Positions 9,789 through 16,898 of a stretch of 64,000 nucleotides of DNA are shown here, in pieces. The notes below the pieces were generated by a model that saw only the letters and a list, made by a program, of their open reading frames with translations, was not told the DNA's origin and did not search any database. The stretch comes from Amedibacterium intestinale. GTDB taxonomy: Bacteria; Bacillota_I; Bacilli_A; Erysipelotrichales; Erysipelotrichaceae. Position 1 is the first letter of the stretch; every line of letters begins with the position of its first letter. The stretch lies in assembly GCF_010537335.1 (NCBI RefSeq), contig NZ_AP019711.1, forward strand, positions 868,001-932,000, written 5' to 3'. Made by a program: the position numbers and the translations under genes.

Positions 9789-10724
9789 TTATTTTTCTAT
9801 ACTTCCCTTTAATAAATCAATTTTCGCATCATCTACTAATATTTCTTTTGCACTCGTTAGTAAAGATGCCATATTCTGCAATTCGCTTGGTACTACGATT
9901 TTAGTAGCTTTTCCATCTGCCATTTTTTCATAAGTTTCCAAACTCTTCAAGCTTAAATATTCTTTTGTTGGATTTGCATCTTTGATCATTTCAATACCAC
10001 GAGCCTGTGCTTCATAAATACGCTCCATTGCTTTTGCTTTCCCTTCAGCCTCAGCAATCATAGATTCCTTTTTCGCATTTGCACGTAGAATCATCGCTTC
10101 TTTTTCACCTTCGGCAGTTAAGATAGCACTTTTCTTTTCTCCCTCTGCCTGCAGAATTTTTTCACGACGTTCACGTTCTGCACGCATCTGTTTTTCCATT
10201 GCTTCCTGAATATCACGTGGAGGAATAATATTTTTAACTTCCACTCGATTTACTTTGATTCCCCAAGGATCAGTTGCTTCATCTAAGATAGCACGCATTT
10301 TTGTATTAATAATATCACGAGATGTCAATGTTTCATCCAGTTCCAATTCCCCAATGATATTACGAAGTGTCGTTGCGGTTAAATTTTCAATTGCAGTAAT
10401 TGGTCCAACAACTCCATACGTATATAATTTAGGATCTGTAATCTGAAAATAAACAACTGTATCAATCTGCATCGTTACATTATCTTTTGTGATAACTGGC
10501 TGCGGTGCAAAATCTTTTACAATTTCTTTTAATGTAACTTTATTCGCAATTCTATCCACAAAAGGAATCAACACATGAATTCCCGTATTCCATGTGGAAT
10601 GATATGCACCCAGGCGCTCTACAACATAAGATGTTGCCTGTGGAACAATTCGAACCAAATATGCAAATAAACCGGCAATAAGTAATAATACAACAACAAT
10701 AATGATAATCGTTAAAATATTCAT
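9789..10724 (-). CDS. SPFH/Band 7 (stomatin-like, QmcA family) membrane protein
   Basis: Stomatin-like SPFH proteins form membrane-anchored oligomeric scaffolds linked to membrane microdomains and often pair with an NfeD-type partner. The 311-aa product has one N-terminal transmembrane helix (residues 3-26), the SPFH core (VVERLGAYHSTWNTGIH through IIPPRDIQEAM) and a long Glu/Ala/Lys-rich coiled coil from about residue 175 to 240. The directly upstream gene is NfeD-like, 13 nt away, which matches the known pairing. Its precise cargo is not predictable. Confidence 0.9.
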   Translation of the reverse strand: MNILTIIIIVVVLLLIAGLFAYLVRIVPQATSYVVERLGAYHSTWNTGIHVLIPFVDRIANKVTLKEIVKDFAPQPVITKDNVTMQIDTVVYFQITDPKLYTYGVVGPITAIENLTATTLRNIIGELELDETLTSRDIINTKMRAILDEATDPWGIKVNRVEVKNIIPPRDIQEAMEKQMRAERERREKILQAEGEKKSAILTAEGEKEAMILRANAKKESMIAEAEGKAKAMERIYEAQARGIEMIKDANPTKEYLSLKSLETYEKMADGKATKIVVPSELQNMASLLTSAKEILVDDAKIDLLKGSIEK

Positions 10725-10737
10725 AGTCTACCTTCCT

Positions 10738-11181
10738 TTATTTATCTTCATTTTGTAATTTCATCACAAGGAGTTTTGCCCCCTCGATTGCAACCACTTT
10801 TACGCGACTTCCTTCTTCTATTTCTTCATCCTCAACACTGACTGCATGCCATATGGTCCCTTGAATTTTCACTTCTCCCCAATCATTGGAAGTGATCTTT
10901 TTTGTTACGATTCCTTTTTCCCCAATATAGCGATCTGCATTTGTTCTAACAACATTCCCTCTTAAATAGCGTGCCGCAACAGGACGAACAATAAGCATAC
11001 TCAGAAAAGACATAATCACAAAAACTGCAATCTGTATCCCAATTGAAAAATCAAGCAAAGATACCAGTGCCGCAGCACAAGCCCCTACTGCAAACCAGAT
11101 GCTTACCAGAGCACTTGCTGTAAGCAATTCTAAAACTACCGCAAGCAATCCTACTCCAAGCCAAACAAGCCACATCATCAT
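10738..11181 (-). CDS. NfeD-like membrane protein
   Basis: Short NfeD proteins lack the protease domain, span the membrane and carry a C-terminal OB-fold that binds SPFH partners. This product (about 147 aa) has three hydrophobic N-terminal helices and then a beta-rich end, with IGEKGIVTKKITSNDWGEVKIQG as the OB-fold core. The start is ambiguous: GTG-ATG-ATG-ATG follows AAAGGGG, and the third ATG (11175) has the best spacing. The ATG at 11181 overlaps the stop of the upstream 125-aa ORF, implying coupling. It is paired with the SPFH gene downstream. Confidence 0.87.
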   Translation of the reverse strand: MMMWLVWLGVGLLAVVLELLTASALVSIWFAVGACAAALVSLLDFSIGIQIAVFVIMSFLSMLIVRPVAARYLRGNVVRTNADRYIGEKGIVTKKITSNDWGEVKIQGTIWHAVSVEDEEIEEGSRVKVVAIEGAKLLVMKLQNEDK

Positions 11182-11558
11182 CACCCCTTTACATTCATCA
11201 ATTCACTCAAATCAACTACCAGCATATTTTCTTTATCAGAAAACTGTGCATGCATCTTTAAGCCATCAATGGTCTGTTTCAATAAGATGCTCAATTCCTC
11301 TATGATGGCTTTATTGCTGATACGAGCATATCCTTTTCCTATGGAGACTTTATGCAGCTGCTCCTTAGAAACAAGCTGCAAATCAACCTCTCGCTTCGTA
11401 ACAGGTCGAATTGCTAAAGAAAGATTCTTTTTGTCAATTCCAATCATGCACCAGCGAATATCCTGAAAATATGCAGCAGCGCTACTGTTTAAAGTAATGT
11501 TTGTCGGATTTAAGGTAACAACCAGTGAATAAACATTACTTTTTACCCATTCAAACAT
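11181..11558 (-). CDS. Uncharacterised 125-aa protein coupled to nfeD-SPFH
   Basis: I do not recognise this family. The protein begins MFEWVKSNVYSLVVTLNPTN. It has no signal peptide or membrane helix and appears to be a small alpha/beta cytoplasmic protein. It is likely real: it is a clean ORF, it overlaps the nfeD-like start (TGATG), and codon use matches its neighbours. By context it belongs to the nfeD-SPFH operon, so a role with that membrane scaffold is possible but unproven. Confidence 0.7.
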   Translation of the reverse strand: MFEWVKSNVYSLVVTLNPTNITLNSSAAAYFQDIRWCMIGIDKKNLSLAIRPVTKREVDLQLVSKEQLHKVSIGKGYARISNKAIIEELSILLKQTIDGLKMHAQFSDKENMLVVDLSELMNVKG

Positions 11559-11649
11559 TTTGCCACCACCTTTCTACTTTCATTATAGAACTTTCTTATT
11601 TTTTTGCAACAATTTTCTTATTTTTCTTATTTATTTTTCATAATAAAAA

Positions 11650-11674
11650 AATACCCTGTTTATCACAGAGTATT
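11650..11674 (-). terminator. Terminator after rnhB
   Basis: The stem AATAC.CTGT/ACAG.GTATT has one mismatch, and a run of seven T follows on the minus strand. It overlaps the rnhB stop codon. Confidence 0.8.
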
Positions 11675-12302
11675 ACAGTTCAAATTGCAGTTGTGCCATC
11701 TTAGCTACCGGAGCATAGCTTTTACGATAAAGATGATCAATTACCCCATATGTATGCATAGCCTCCAAATGTGCTTTTGTTGGATATCCTTTGTGTTTTG
11801 CAAACCCATATTGAGGATATCGTTTATCGTAAGCATACATAATACAGTCTCTTGTTACCTTAGCCAAAATACTGGCAGCCGCAATACTGACACTCTTCTG
11901 ATCACCTTTCACAAGAGAAATCACATCTTTATCACACTGAGGCAATGGCATTGCATCTGTTAATACGCCATCTGCCCCATCAAACATGCTGCTTAAATCC
12001 TGCATAGCTTTTTGTGTAGCGCGATAAATATTTAATTCATCAATGATTTTGGGCTCAATGATAAGAATATGATACTCATCTGCTAAACGAATAATTTCTT
12101 TAAATAATGCCTTTCTTTTTTTCTCACCGATTTTTTTAGAATCATAAATCTCTTCATGAGAAAAGCCTGGTGGAAATGCTACTGCCGCTACAACTAGCGG
12201 TCCAGCCATAGGTCCTCTGCCTGCTTCATCAATACCGATAATTTTTTTCTTTCCTGCTTTCCACCATTCTATTTCATAGTGATTCTCACACTTCATCTGC
12301 AT
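11673..12302 (-). CDS. rnhB: Ribonuclease HII
   Basis: RNase HII cleaves RNA in RNA-DNA hybrids and removes misincorporated ribonucleotides. The 209-aa protein has the signature GIDEAGRGPMAGPLV with the DEAGRG metal-binding acids near residue 24, plus downstream acidic positions (LTDAMPL and the AKVTRD block). It overlaps the end of rbgA, as in the conserved rplS-lepB-rbgA-rnhB order, and a terminator closes the operon. Confidence 0.96.
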   Translation of the reverse strand: MQMKCENHYEIEWWKAGKKKIIGIDEAGRGPMAGPLVVAAVAFPPGFSHEEIYDSKKIGEKKRKALFKEIIRLADEYHILIIEPKIIDELNIYRATQKAMQDLSSMFDGADGVLTDAMPLPQCDKDVISLVKGDQKSVSIAAASILAKVTRDCIMYAYDKRYPQYGFAKHKGYPTKAHLEAMHTYGVIDHLYRKSYAPVAKMAQLQFEL

Positions 12303-13155
12303 TCTCCCATGTAATAGATCCTAAGCGATCATCACGAATCTCTCGCAGAAAGGTTTCTATCGTTCGTTTAAAATCAATCTCTTTCCCGTTTTTTAAGAAG
12401 CCTCTTTTTTCTGCAATTTTCGTAAAATTAGAATAAGGGTCCTCATCTAATTCAATAGCATAGCGTTTTTCAAGAAGTTCCGGTTTATGCTGCATTAAAA
12501 AACGCATTGCCCAGGCTGCTACTTCCTCTAAAGGTAAGATTTCATCACGAATCGCACCGGATACCGCCAAAAGAACACCAACTTTTTCATCTTCAAATTT
12601 TGGCCATAAAACTCCCGGTGTATCCAGCAACTCTAAATTTGCATTTACCTTTGACCATTGCAGAGATTTTGTAACCCCTGGACGATCTCCTGTTACCGCA
12701 ATTTTCTTTTTGGAGATACGATTAATAAATGTTGATTTACCAACATTTGGAACACCTACCACCATGGCACGAATCGCTCTTGGACGAATCCCTCTTCGCT
12801 TCATTCTTTCAATTTTCGCTTTCATAAGTTCTTGAGAAGCTTCTACTACTTTCGGTGTAATATTTTCCTTTATAATATCCAAAGCAAGCACTTTAACATC
12901 TTCTTTTTGAAGCTTTGTAATCCATTTTCTTGTTTCTAGCGCATCTGCCTTGTCTTTTTTTGAAAGAATAATAAGACGAGGCTTCTGATTGCATAATTCT
13001 TCGATCATCGGATTTTTAGACGCATTGGGAATACGGGCATCTCTTAATTCAATGACCATATCCACCATTTTCATTTTCTCCTGCATTTCCCTTTTTGCCT
13101 TTGTCATATGACCGGGAAACCATTGTATTCTAATTGTATCTTGTTTATTTTCCAT
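12286..13155 (-). CDS. rbgA: Ribosome biogenesis GTPase RbgA (YlqF)
   Basis: RbgA is a circularly permuted GTPase needed for late 50S assembly. The N-terminal block IQWFPGHMTKAKREM is diagnostic. Motif order is permuted: the G4-like SKKDKAD precedes G1 GVPNVGKST, and G3 DTPG follows. The start at 13155 is chosen over one three codons upstream, which would leave only 1 nt between the ribosome-binding site and ATG. It overlaps lepB upstream and rnhB downstream. The product is 289 aa, the usual size. Confidence 0.95.
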   Translation of the reverse strand: MENKQDTIRIQWFPGHMTKAKREMQEKMKMVDMVIELRDARIPNASKNPMIEELCNQKPRLIILSKKDKADALETRKWITKLQKEDVKVLALDIIKENITPKVVEASQELMKAKIERMKRRGIRPRAIRAMVVGVPNVGKSTFINRISKKKIAVTGDRPGVTKSLQWSKVNANLELLDTPGVLWPKFEDEKVGVLLAVSGAIRDEILPLEEVAAWAMRFLMQHKPELLEKRYAIELDEDPYSNFTKIAEKRGFLKNGKEIDFKRTIETFLREIRDDRLGSITWENADEV

Positions 13156-13723
13156 TTGAGACATACCTCACTTTATCAATTGGAGAATAGATCAACATCC
13201 CTTTCGCAATAATCTTATCTCTGGTAAATGGACCTACACTGCGAGAATCCATAGAATTATTACGATTATCCCCCATTAAAAAATACTCATTATCTTTAAG
13301 AGTTACAGGTGCCATATCCTGCGTAAATGTTTTTAATTGCTGCTGTTTTACAACTTGTTCTGCATAGTTCTTATCTAAAAAGGGTTCCTCTATCTCTTTA
13401 TTATCTACGTATAAAATACCATCTTGATAAGAAATTGTTTCTCCAGGCAAGCCAATTACCCTTTTTACCCATAAATCTTTATTATCAGGGCTGTGTACAA
13501 CCACAACATCGAAACGCTCAATATCTGTTAAATAAGAAGCCGCAACATTTACAATAACATGTTCTCCATCTTCCAAGGTAGGATACATAGAAGAACCTAC
13601 CACTGTGTTTTTACGTAAAACAAAAGTAAAGACAAGCATTAATATGATGAATGCCACCAATATCATTCGCAAAAAATCTAAAATACTATATAAAATATCA
13701 TATTTATCTTTCTTGTTCTTCAC
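13145..13723 (-). CDS. lepB: Signal peptidase I (copy 1)
   Basis: Type I signal peptidase removes Sec/Tat signal peptides outside the membrane. The 192-aa protein has one N-terminal transmembrane helix (about residues 15-35), the catalytic Ser in VVGSSMYPTL, the catalytic Lys in WVKRVIGLPGE, and the conserved box MGDNRNNSMDSR. It is the second of two tandem paralogues, 12 nt after the other, and overlaps rbgA. Confidence 0.95.
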   Translation of the reverse strand: MKNKKDKYDILYSILDFLRMILVAFIILMLVFTFVLRKNTVVGSSMYPTLEDGEHVIVNVAASYLTDIERFDVVVVHSPDNKDLWVKRVIGLPGETISYQDGILYVDNKEIEEPFLDKNYAEQVVKQQQLKTFTQDMAPVTLKDNEYFLMGDNRNNSMDSRSVGPFTRDKIIAKGMLIYSPIDKVRYVSNGK

Positions 13724-13735
13724 ACAATCACCTTC

Positions 13736-14341
13736 CTATTTTGCACTTCGTATTTCAGTGAAGGGGAATAACACAAAAATACCAACGCCTCGAATCTGAT
13801 TGCGATCAAAAGGCCCCAATTCTCTGGAATCCTGAGAAATACTTCGATTATCGCCCATCAAAAAATATTCATCTTCCCCTAATTTAATTTCGTCAAAATC
13901 CTCTGTAAACACTTCTCCAACATCTCGAAAACGATCCGCGTAATCATTATCAAGATACGGCTCATCCAAAGGTTTTCCATTTACATAGACAACGTCATCT
14001 TTACATGAAATCGTCTCATTAGGAAGGCCTATCACTCTTTTTACAACATAAGTATATAATTGTGTGTTTTCATATGCAACAACGATATCTCCACGTTCTA
14101 TATCCTGAAATTTTGCCGCAAACGCATTACTTAAACCAAATTCTTTATCATGTAATGTAGGATACATACTTCCTCCATTGACTTGAATATGGCGTACGAC
14201 ATAGTTTGTAATGATAAAAATTAAGATCAGACAAACAGCAAAGATTTTTAAAAGTGAGAAAATATTGGAAAAAAGCACTTTAACAAGTGTTTCTTTTTTT
14301 TCACTCTTATGCTTACTGTTTGTAGATCTTTTCCAAAACAT
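13736..14341 (-). CDS. lepB: Signal peptidase I (copy 2)
   Basis: This paralogue (201 aa) has a longer basic N-terminal tail, one membrane helix (about residues 28-48), catalytic Ser in NGGSMYPTLHD, catalytic Lys in VVKRVIGLPNE, and MGDNRSISQDSR. All catalytic positions are present, so both copies should be active. The ATG at 14341 is preferred because GGAGG is 7 nt upstream, against 1 nt for the ATG two codons earlier. The tandem arrangement suggests duplication with some substrate specialisation. Confidence 0.93.
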   Translation of the reverse strand: MFWKRSTNSKHKSEKKETLVKVLFSNIFSLLKIFAVCLILIFIITNYVVRHIQVNGGSMYPTLHDKEFGLSNAFAAKFQDIERGDIVVAYENTQLYTYVVKRVIGLPNETISCKDDVVYVNGKPLDEPYLDNDYADRFRDVGEVFTEDFDEIKLGEDEYFLMGDNRSISQDSRELGPFDRNQIRGVGIFVLFPFTEIRSAK

Positions 14342-14374
14342 GCACATTCCTCCACCACTTCTAAATATAAAAAG

Positions 14375-14400
14375 AAAAGCCGGAATAAATCCCGACTTTT
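14375..14400 (-). terminator. Terminator between rplS and the lepB pair
   Basis: The nine-pair stem AAAAGTCGG/CCGGCTTTT (one G-U pair) is followed by C and T residues on the minus strand, 7 nt after the rplS stop. Confidence 0.75.
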
Positions 14401-14406
14401 TTAAGC

Positions 14407-14754
14407 TTAGCGAATTTCTTTAATACGAGAAGCTTTACCAGAACGTCCACGAAGATAGAATAATTTATTTCTTCTAACTTTACCGTGACGAACTACTTCG
14501 ATTTTGTCAACAATTGGAGAATGGATTGGGAATGTTCTTTCTACACCAATCTGGTTAGAAATCTTACGAACTGTAAAGTTTTCGCTGATTCCTCCACCCT
14601 GTCTTGCAATTACCAAACCTTCAAAAACCTGGATACGAGATTTGTCTCCCTCTTTGATTTTTACGTGTACACGTACTGTACTACCAGATTTGAAGAAAGG
14701 TATGTCTTTTTTCAATTGTGATTTTGTTACATCATTAACTAACTGTAAGTTCAT
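14407..14754 (-). CDS. rplS: 50S ribosomal protein L19
   Basis: L19 sits at the 30S-50S interface. The 115-aa product has canonical segments ([38 protein letters not shown] style end). The start at 14754 gives exactly the usual family length and has AAAGGAG 8 nt upstream. An in-frame ATG 15 codons earlier lies in the leader. It follows trmD, as in Bacillus, but has its own promoter and leader. Confidence 0.97.
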   Translation of the reverse strand: MNLQLVNDVTKSQLKKDIPFFKSGSTVRVHVKIKEGDKSRIQVFEGLVIARQGGGISENFTVRKISNQIGVERTFPIHSPIVDKIEVVRHGKVRRNKLFYLRGRSGKASRIKEIR

Positions 14755-14832
14755 ACTCGGCACTCCTTTTCTATATTTTACGTAGGGCTCATAAACCATT
14801 TTGTCCAGCGGAACCTCGTTGCCATAACAGGC
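14755..14832 (-). promoter_or_regulatory. rplS leader, candidate L19 autoregulatory RNA
   Basis: About 78 nt of transcript precede rplS and contain a compact structured block around GGCAACGAGGTTCCGCTGG (minus strand). Firmicute rplS genes are known to carry an L19 leader motif. The match here is by position and appearance only. Confidence 0.5.
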
Positions 14833-14838
14833 TAGATA

Positions 14839-14868
14839 ATAATACCATAAAAGAATTGCCTTTGTAAA
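14839..14868 (-). promoter_or_regulatory. Promoter for rplS
   Basis: On the minus strand TTTACA (14863-14868) and TATTAT (14839-14844) are separated by 18 bp. Confidence 0.65.
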
Positions 14869-14987
14869 TAATTTTCTTACATTTTTTATGTAAATCTTCT
14901 ACATTAGAAAGTCGGGCACTTTCTGCTACTATCATATCATTTTCAATACTTAAAGAAAAGATATATTCAAAGAAAGTTATTTTTTAT

Positions 14988-15719
14988 TTACTGTTCTTTA
15001 TATTCTGCTTTAATTTCTTCCATCAATTTTCTTTCTTCTTTTGTAAAATCTCTATTTTTTAATAAGTCAGGACGTTTTTCCAATGTTCTTTTTAAAGATT
15101 CCTTTAATCTCCACTTACGTATATTTTCATGATGACCGCTTAATAAAACATCTGGAACGCGTTTTCCATCGAATTCAATTGGACGCGTATATTGAGGATA
15201 CTCCAACAAACCATTTTCAAAAGAGTCATCGCTGTGACTTTCTTCTAAAATAACACCGTTTAAAAGTCGAATGATTGCATCGGAAACAACCATGGCTGCC
15301 GGTTCTCCTCCTGTAAGAACAAAGTCTCCCAAAGAAATTTCCATGTCCACATAGGAACGAATTCTTTCATCAAACCCTTCATAATGACCACATAATAAAA
15401 TAAGATGTTTTATTTCAGAAGCAAATTGACGTGCAGTTTTTTGTGTAAATGTTGCTCCCTGGGGAGACATCATCACAACAAAAGAATCTGGTGTTCGTAT
15501 ATCCTTTAAACAATCTACGATTGGCTGAGGGCTTAAAACCATCCCCTGTCCTCCTCCACAAGGCGTATCGTCTACATGATTATGTTTATCTAATGTATAT
15601 TTACGGAAATCAACCGTATCAAATTCCACCTGTTTTCGATCTAAAGCACGCTTAATAATTGAAGTAGAAACAAAACTATCAAAAAACTCAGGAAAAAGAG
15701 TAACAATTGTTATCCTCAT
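14988..15719 (-). CDS. trmD: tRNA (guanine-N1)-methyltransferase
   Basis: TrmD methylates G37 of tRNAs reading CNN and CGG-type codons to prevent frameshifting. The 243-aa SPOUT enzyme begins MRITIVTLFPEFFDSF, has the trefoil-knot segment LLCGHYEGFDERI near residue 110, the motif EISLGDFVLTGGEPAAM, and ends with the conserved LSGHHENIRKWR region. Its ATG overlaps the rimM stop (ATGA). Length and motifs are normal. Confidence 0.97.
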   Translation of the reverse strand: MRITIVTLFPEFFDSFVSTSIIKRALDRKQVEFDTVDFRKYTLDKHNHVDDTPCGGGQGMVLSPQPIVDCLKDIRTPDSFVVMMSPQGATFTQKTARQFASEIKHLILLCGHYEGFDERIRSYVDMEISLGDFVLTGGEPAAMVVSDAIIRLLNGVILEESHSDDSFENGLLEYPQYTRPIEFDGKRVPDVLLSGHHENIRKWRLKESLKRTLEKRPDLLKNRDFTKEERKLMEEIKAEYKEQ

Positions 15720-16219
15720 ATCATTCCCTCCACTAGATGAACCACAATTTTCTTATCTTCACGTGAAAAAGAAACAACGAATGCTTTCACATAAGGAATC
15801 AAGATATCTCCTTTAACACCTTTCACACGCAAAATTGCATTCGCATTTGTGTCCAGCACCTCACTAACGATACCAAGTTTATTTCCTTCTTCATCAAACA
15901 CTTCACAGTTTTTTAGTTCAAAGAAATAAGCTTCGTCTTCTTCCAGTTCATGAACATCTTTTCGATCAATTGATAATAAAGAACCTTTCCATTTTTCGAC
16001 CTGATTAATATCATCAAATCCATCAAACTTCACAAGCAAGAGTCCTTTTTGTTCACGCACACTTTTAATTTTTAAAGAAAGCAGCCCCTCTTCTGCATGC
16101 AGATGAACAAGAGCTCCCTTTTTAAAACGAATATGCGGAAAATCTGTCATTGTTTTTATTTTTACTTCCCCTCTTAAGCCATGCGTATTAACCAATACAC
16201 CAATCGTAATTTGTTCCAT
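15716..16219 (-). CDS. rimM: 16S rRNA processing protein RimM
   Basis: RimM assists maturation of the 30S head, binding S19. The 167-aa protein has the N-terminal barrel motif GVLVNTHGLRGEVKIK and a C-terminal PRC-barrel with LPYVKAF-like DILIPYVKAFV. It is coupled to trmD. A GGAGG ribosome-binding site directly follows a strong hairpin with a T-run, so part of upstream transcription may end before rimM. Confidence 0.94.
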   Translation of the reverse strand: MEQITIGVLVNTHGLRGEVKIKTMTDFPHIRFKKGALVHLHAEEGLLSLKIKSVREQKGLLLVKFDGFDDINQVEKWKGSLLSIDRKDVHELEEDEAYFFELKNCEVFDEEGNKLGIVSEVLDTNANAILRVKGVKGDILIPYVKAFVVSFSREDKKIVVHLVEGMI

Positions 16220-16230
16220 ATATTACCTCC

Positions 16231-16255
16231 AAAAAAAGGATGCATTTTGCATCCT
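16231..16255 (-). terminator. Intra-operon terminator between the KH gene and rimM
   Basis: An 8-bp stem, AGGATGCA/TGCATCCT, has a 3-nt loop and is followed on the minus strand by seven T. It overlaps the KH stop codon, and the rimM ribosome-binding site begins immediately after the T-run. Confidence 0.75.
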
Positions 16256-16502
16256 AATAAGATTCGAATTTAATAGTAACTCGTTTATCTTCTTTTCTTG
16301 ATGCAACAGACATCATATGACGGATTGAGGAAGCCATTGATCCTCTGCGTCCAATCAGTCTAGCAACATCTTCACTGTTTGCATATACATACAGTAAAAT
16401 TTCTCGCTCATCAAGACTGTCCATTTTCTTAACAGAAATACTGGATTTATCATCTACCATTGGTGTTACGATATCCAGTAATACTTGTTCGTAATCGATC
16501 AT
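16254..16502 (-). CDS. khpA: KH-domain RNA-binding protein (KhpA, YlqC-like)
   Basis: This 82-aa protein is essentially a single KH domain with the GxxG-like loop in RLIGRRGSMASSIRHMM. KhpA proteins act with KhpB/Jag in small-RNA binding and cell-division control in several Firmicutes. It lies 5 nt after rpsP and before rimM, as in the Bacillus rpsP-ylqC-rimM order. Confidence 0.92.
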   Translation of the reverse strand: MIDYEQVLLDIVTPMVDDKSSISVKKMDSLDEREILLYVYANSEDVARLIGRRGSMASSIRHMMSVASRKEDKRVTIKFESY

Positions 16503-16507
16503 AAGAA

Positions 16508-16777
16508 TTACTTAGCGTTTTTTTCTTCGTGCAGACGTTTCAAGATGCCCTGAGTAGACAGGATGTTGCGTACTGTATCAGAAGGCTGCGCTCCATCTTT
16601 CAGCCATTTAACAGCCAATTCTTCATTTACTGTAATAGAAGCTGGATTTGTAGTTGGATTGTAAGTTCCAATTGTTTCAATAATACGTCCATCTCTCGGT
16701 GAACGAGAATCAGCAGCTACTATTCTGTAAAAAGGTTTTCTTTTAGAACCCATTCTTTTTAATCTTAATTTAACCAT
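16508..16777 (-). CDS. rpsP: 30S ribosomal protein S16
   Basis: S16 is an early 30S assembly protein. The 89-aa sequence [19 protein letters not shown] followed by [19 protein letters not shown] is canonical, with a typical length. It is first in the rpsP-khpA-rimM-trmD block. Transcription starts at a near-consensus promoter, and a hairpin abuts the ribosome-binding site. Confidence 0.97.
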   Translation of the reverse strand: MVKLRLKRMGSKRKPFYRIVAADSRSPRDGRIIETIGTYNPTTNPASITVNEELAVKWLKDGAQPSDTVRNILSTQGILKRLHEEKNAK

Positions 16778-16790
16778 TGTCTATTTCCTC

Positions 16791-16808
16791 CTGTAATTTT
16801 TATTACAG
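16791..16808 (-). promoter_or_regulatory. Hairpin abutting the rpsP ribosome-binding site
   Basis: The 5' untranslated region begins with CTGTAAT/ATTACAG (7 bp, 4-nt loop). Its 3' arm shares bases with AGGAGG, so stem formation could affect initiation. Confidence 0.5.
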
Positions 16809-16813
16809 ATGTT

Positions 16814-16841
16814 ATTATAACAGAGTTTTTTTAGGTGTCAA
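16814..16841 (-). promoter_or_regulatory. Strong promoter for the rpsP operon
   Basis: On the minus strand perfect TTGACA (16836-16841) and perfect TATAAT (16814-16819) are separated by 16 bp. Confidence 0.85.
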
Positions 16842-16878
16842 GTATTTTTCCTTTACACTTTGTTTAAAAAAGAAGAAA

Positions 16879-16898
16879 ACAGAGCCTATACGCTCTGT
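16879..16898 (-). terminator. Terminator after ffh
   Basis: The 7-bp stem ACAGAGC/GCTCTGT has a 6-nt loop followed by TTTTC on the minus strand, directly after the ffh stop. Confidence 0.8.

Noticed and set aside
14899-14925. Hairpin AGAAAG/CTTTCT upstream of the rplS promoter as trmD terminator
   Set aside because: A 6-bp stem without a T-run is too weak to call.
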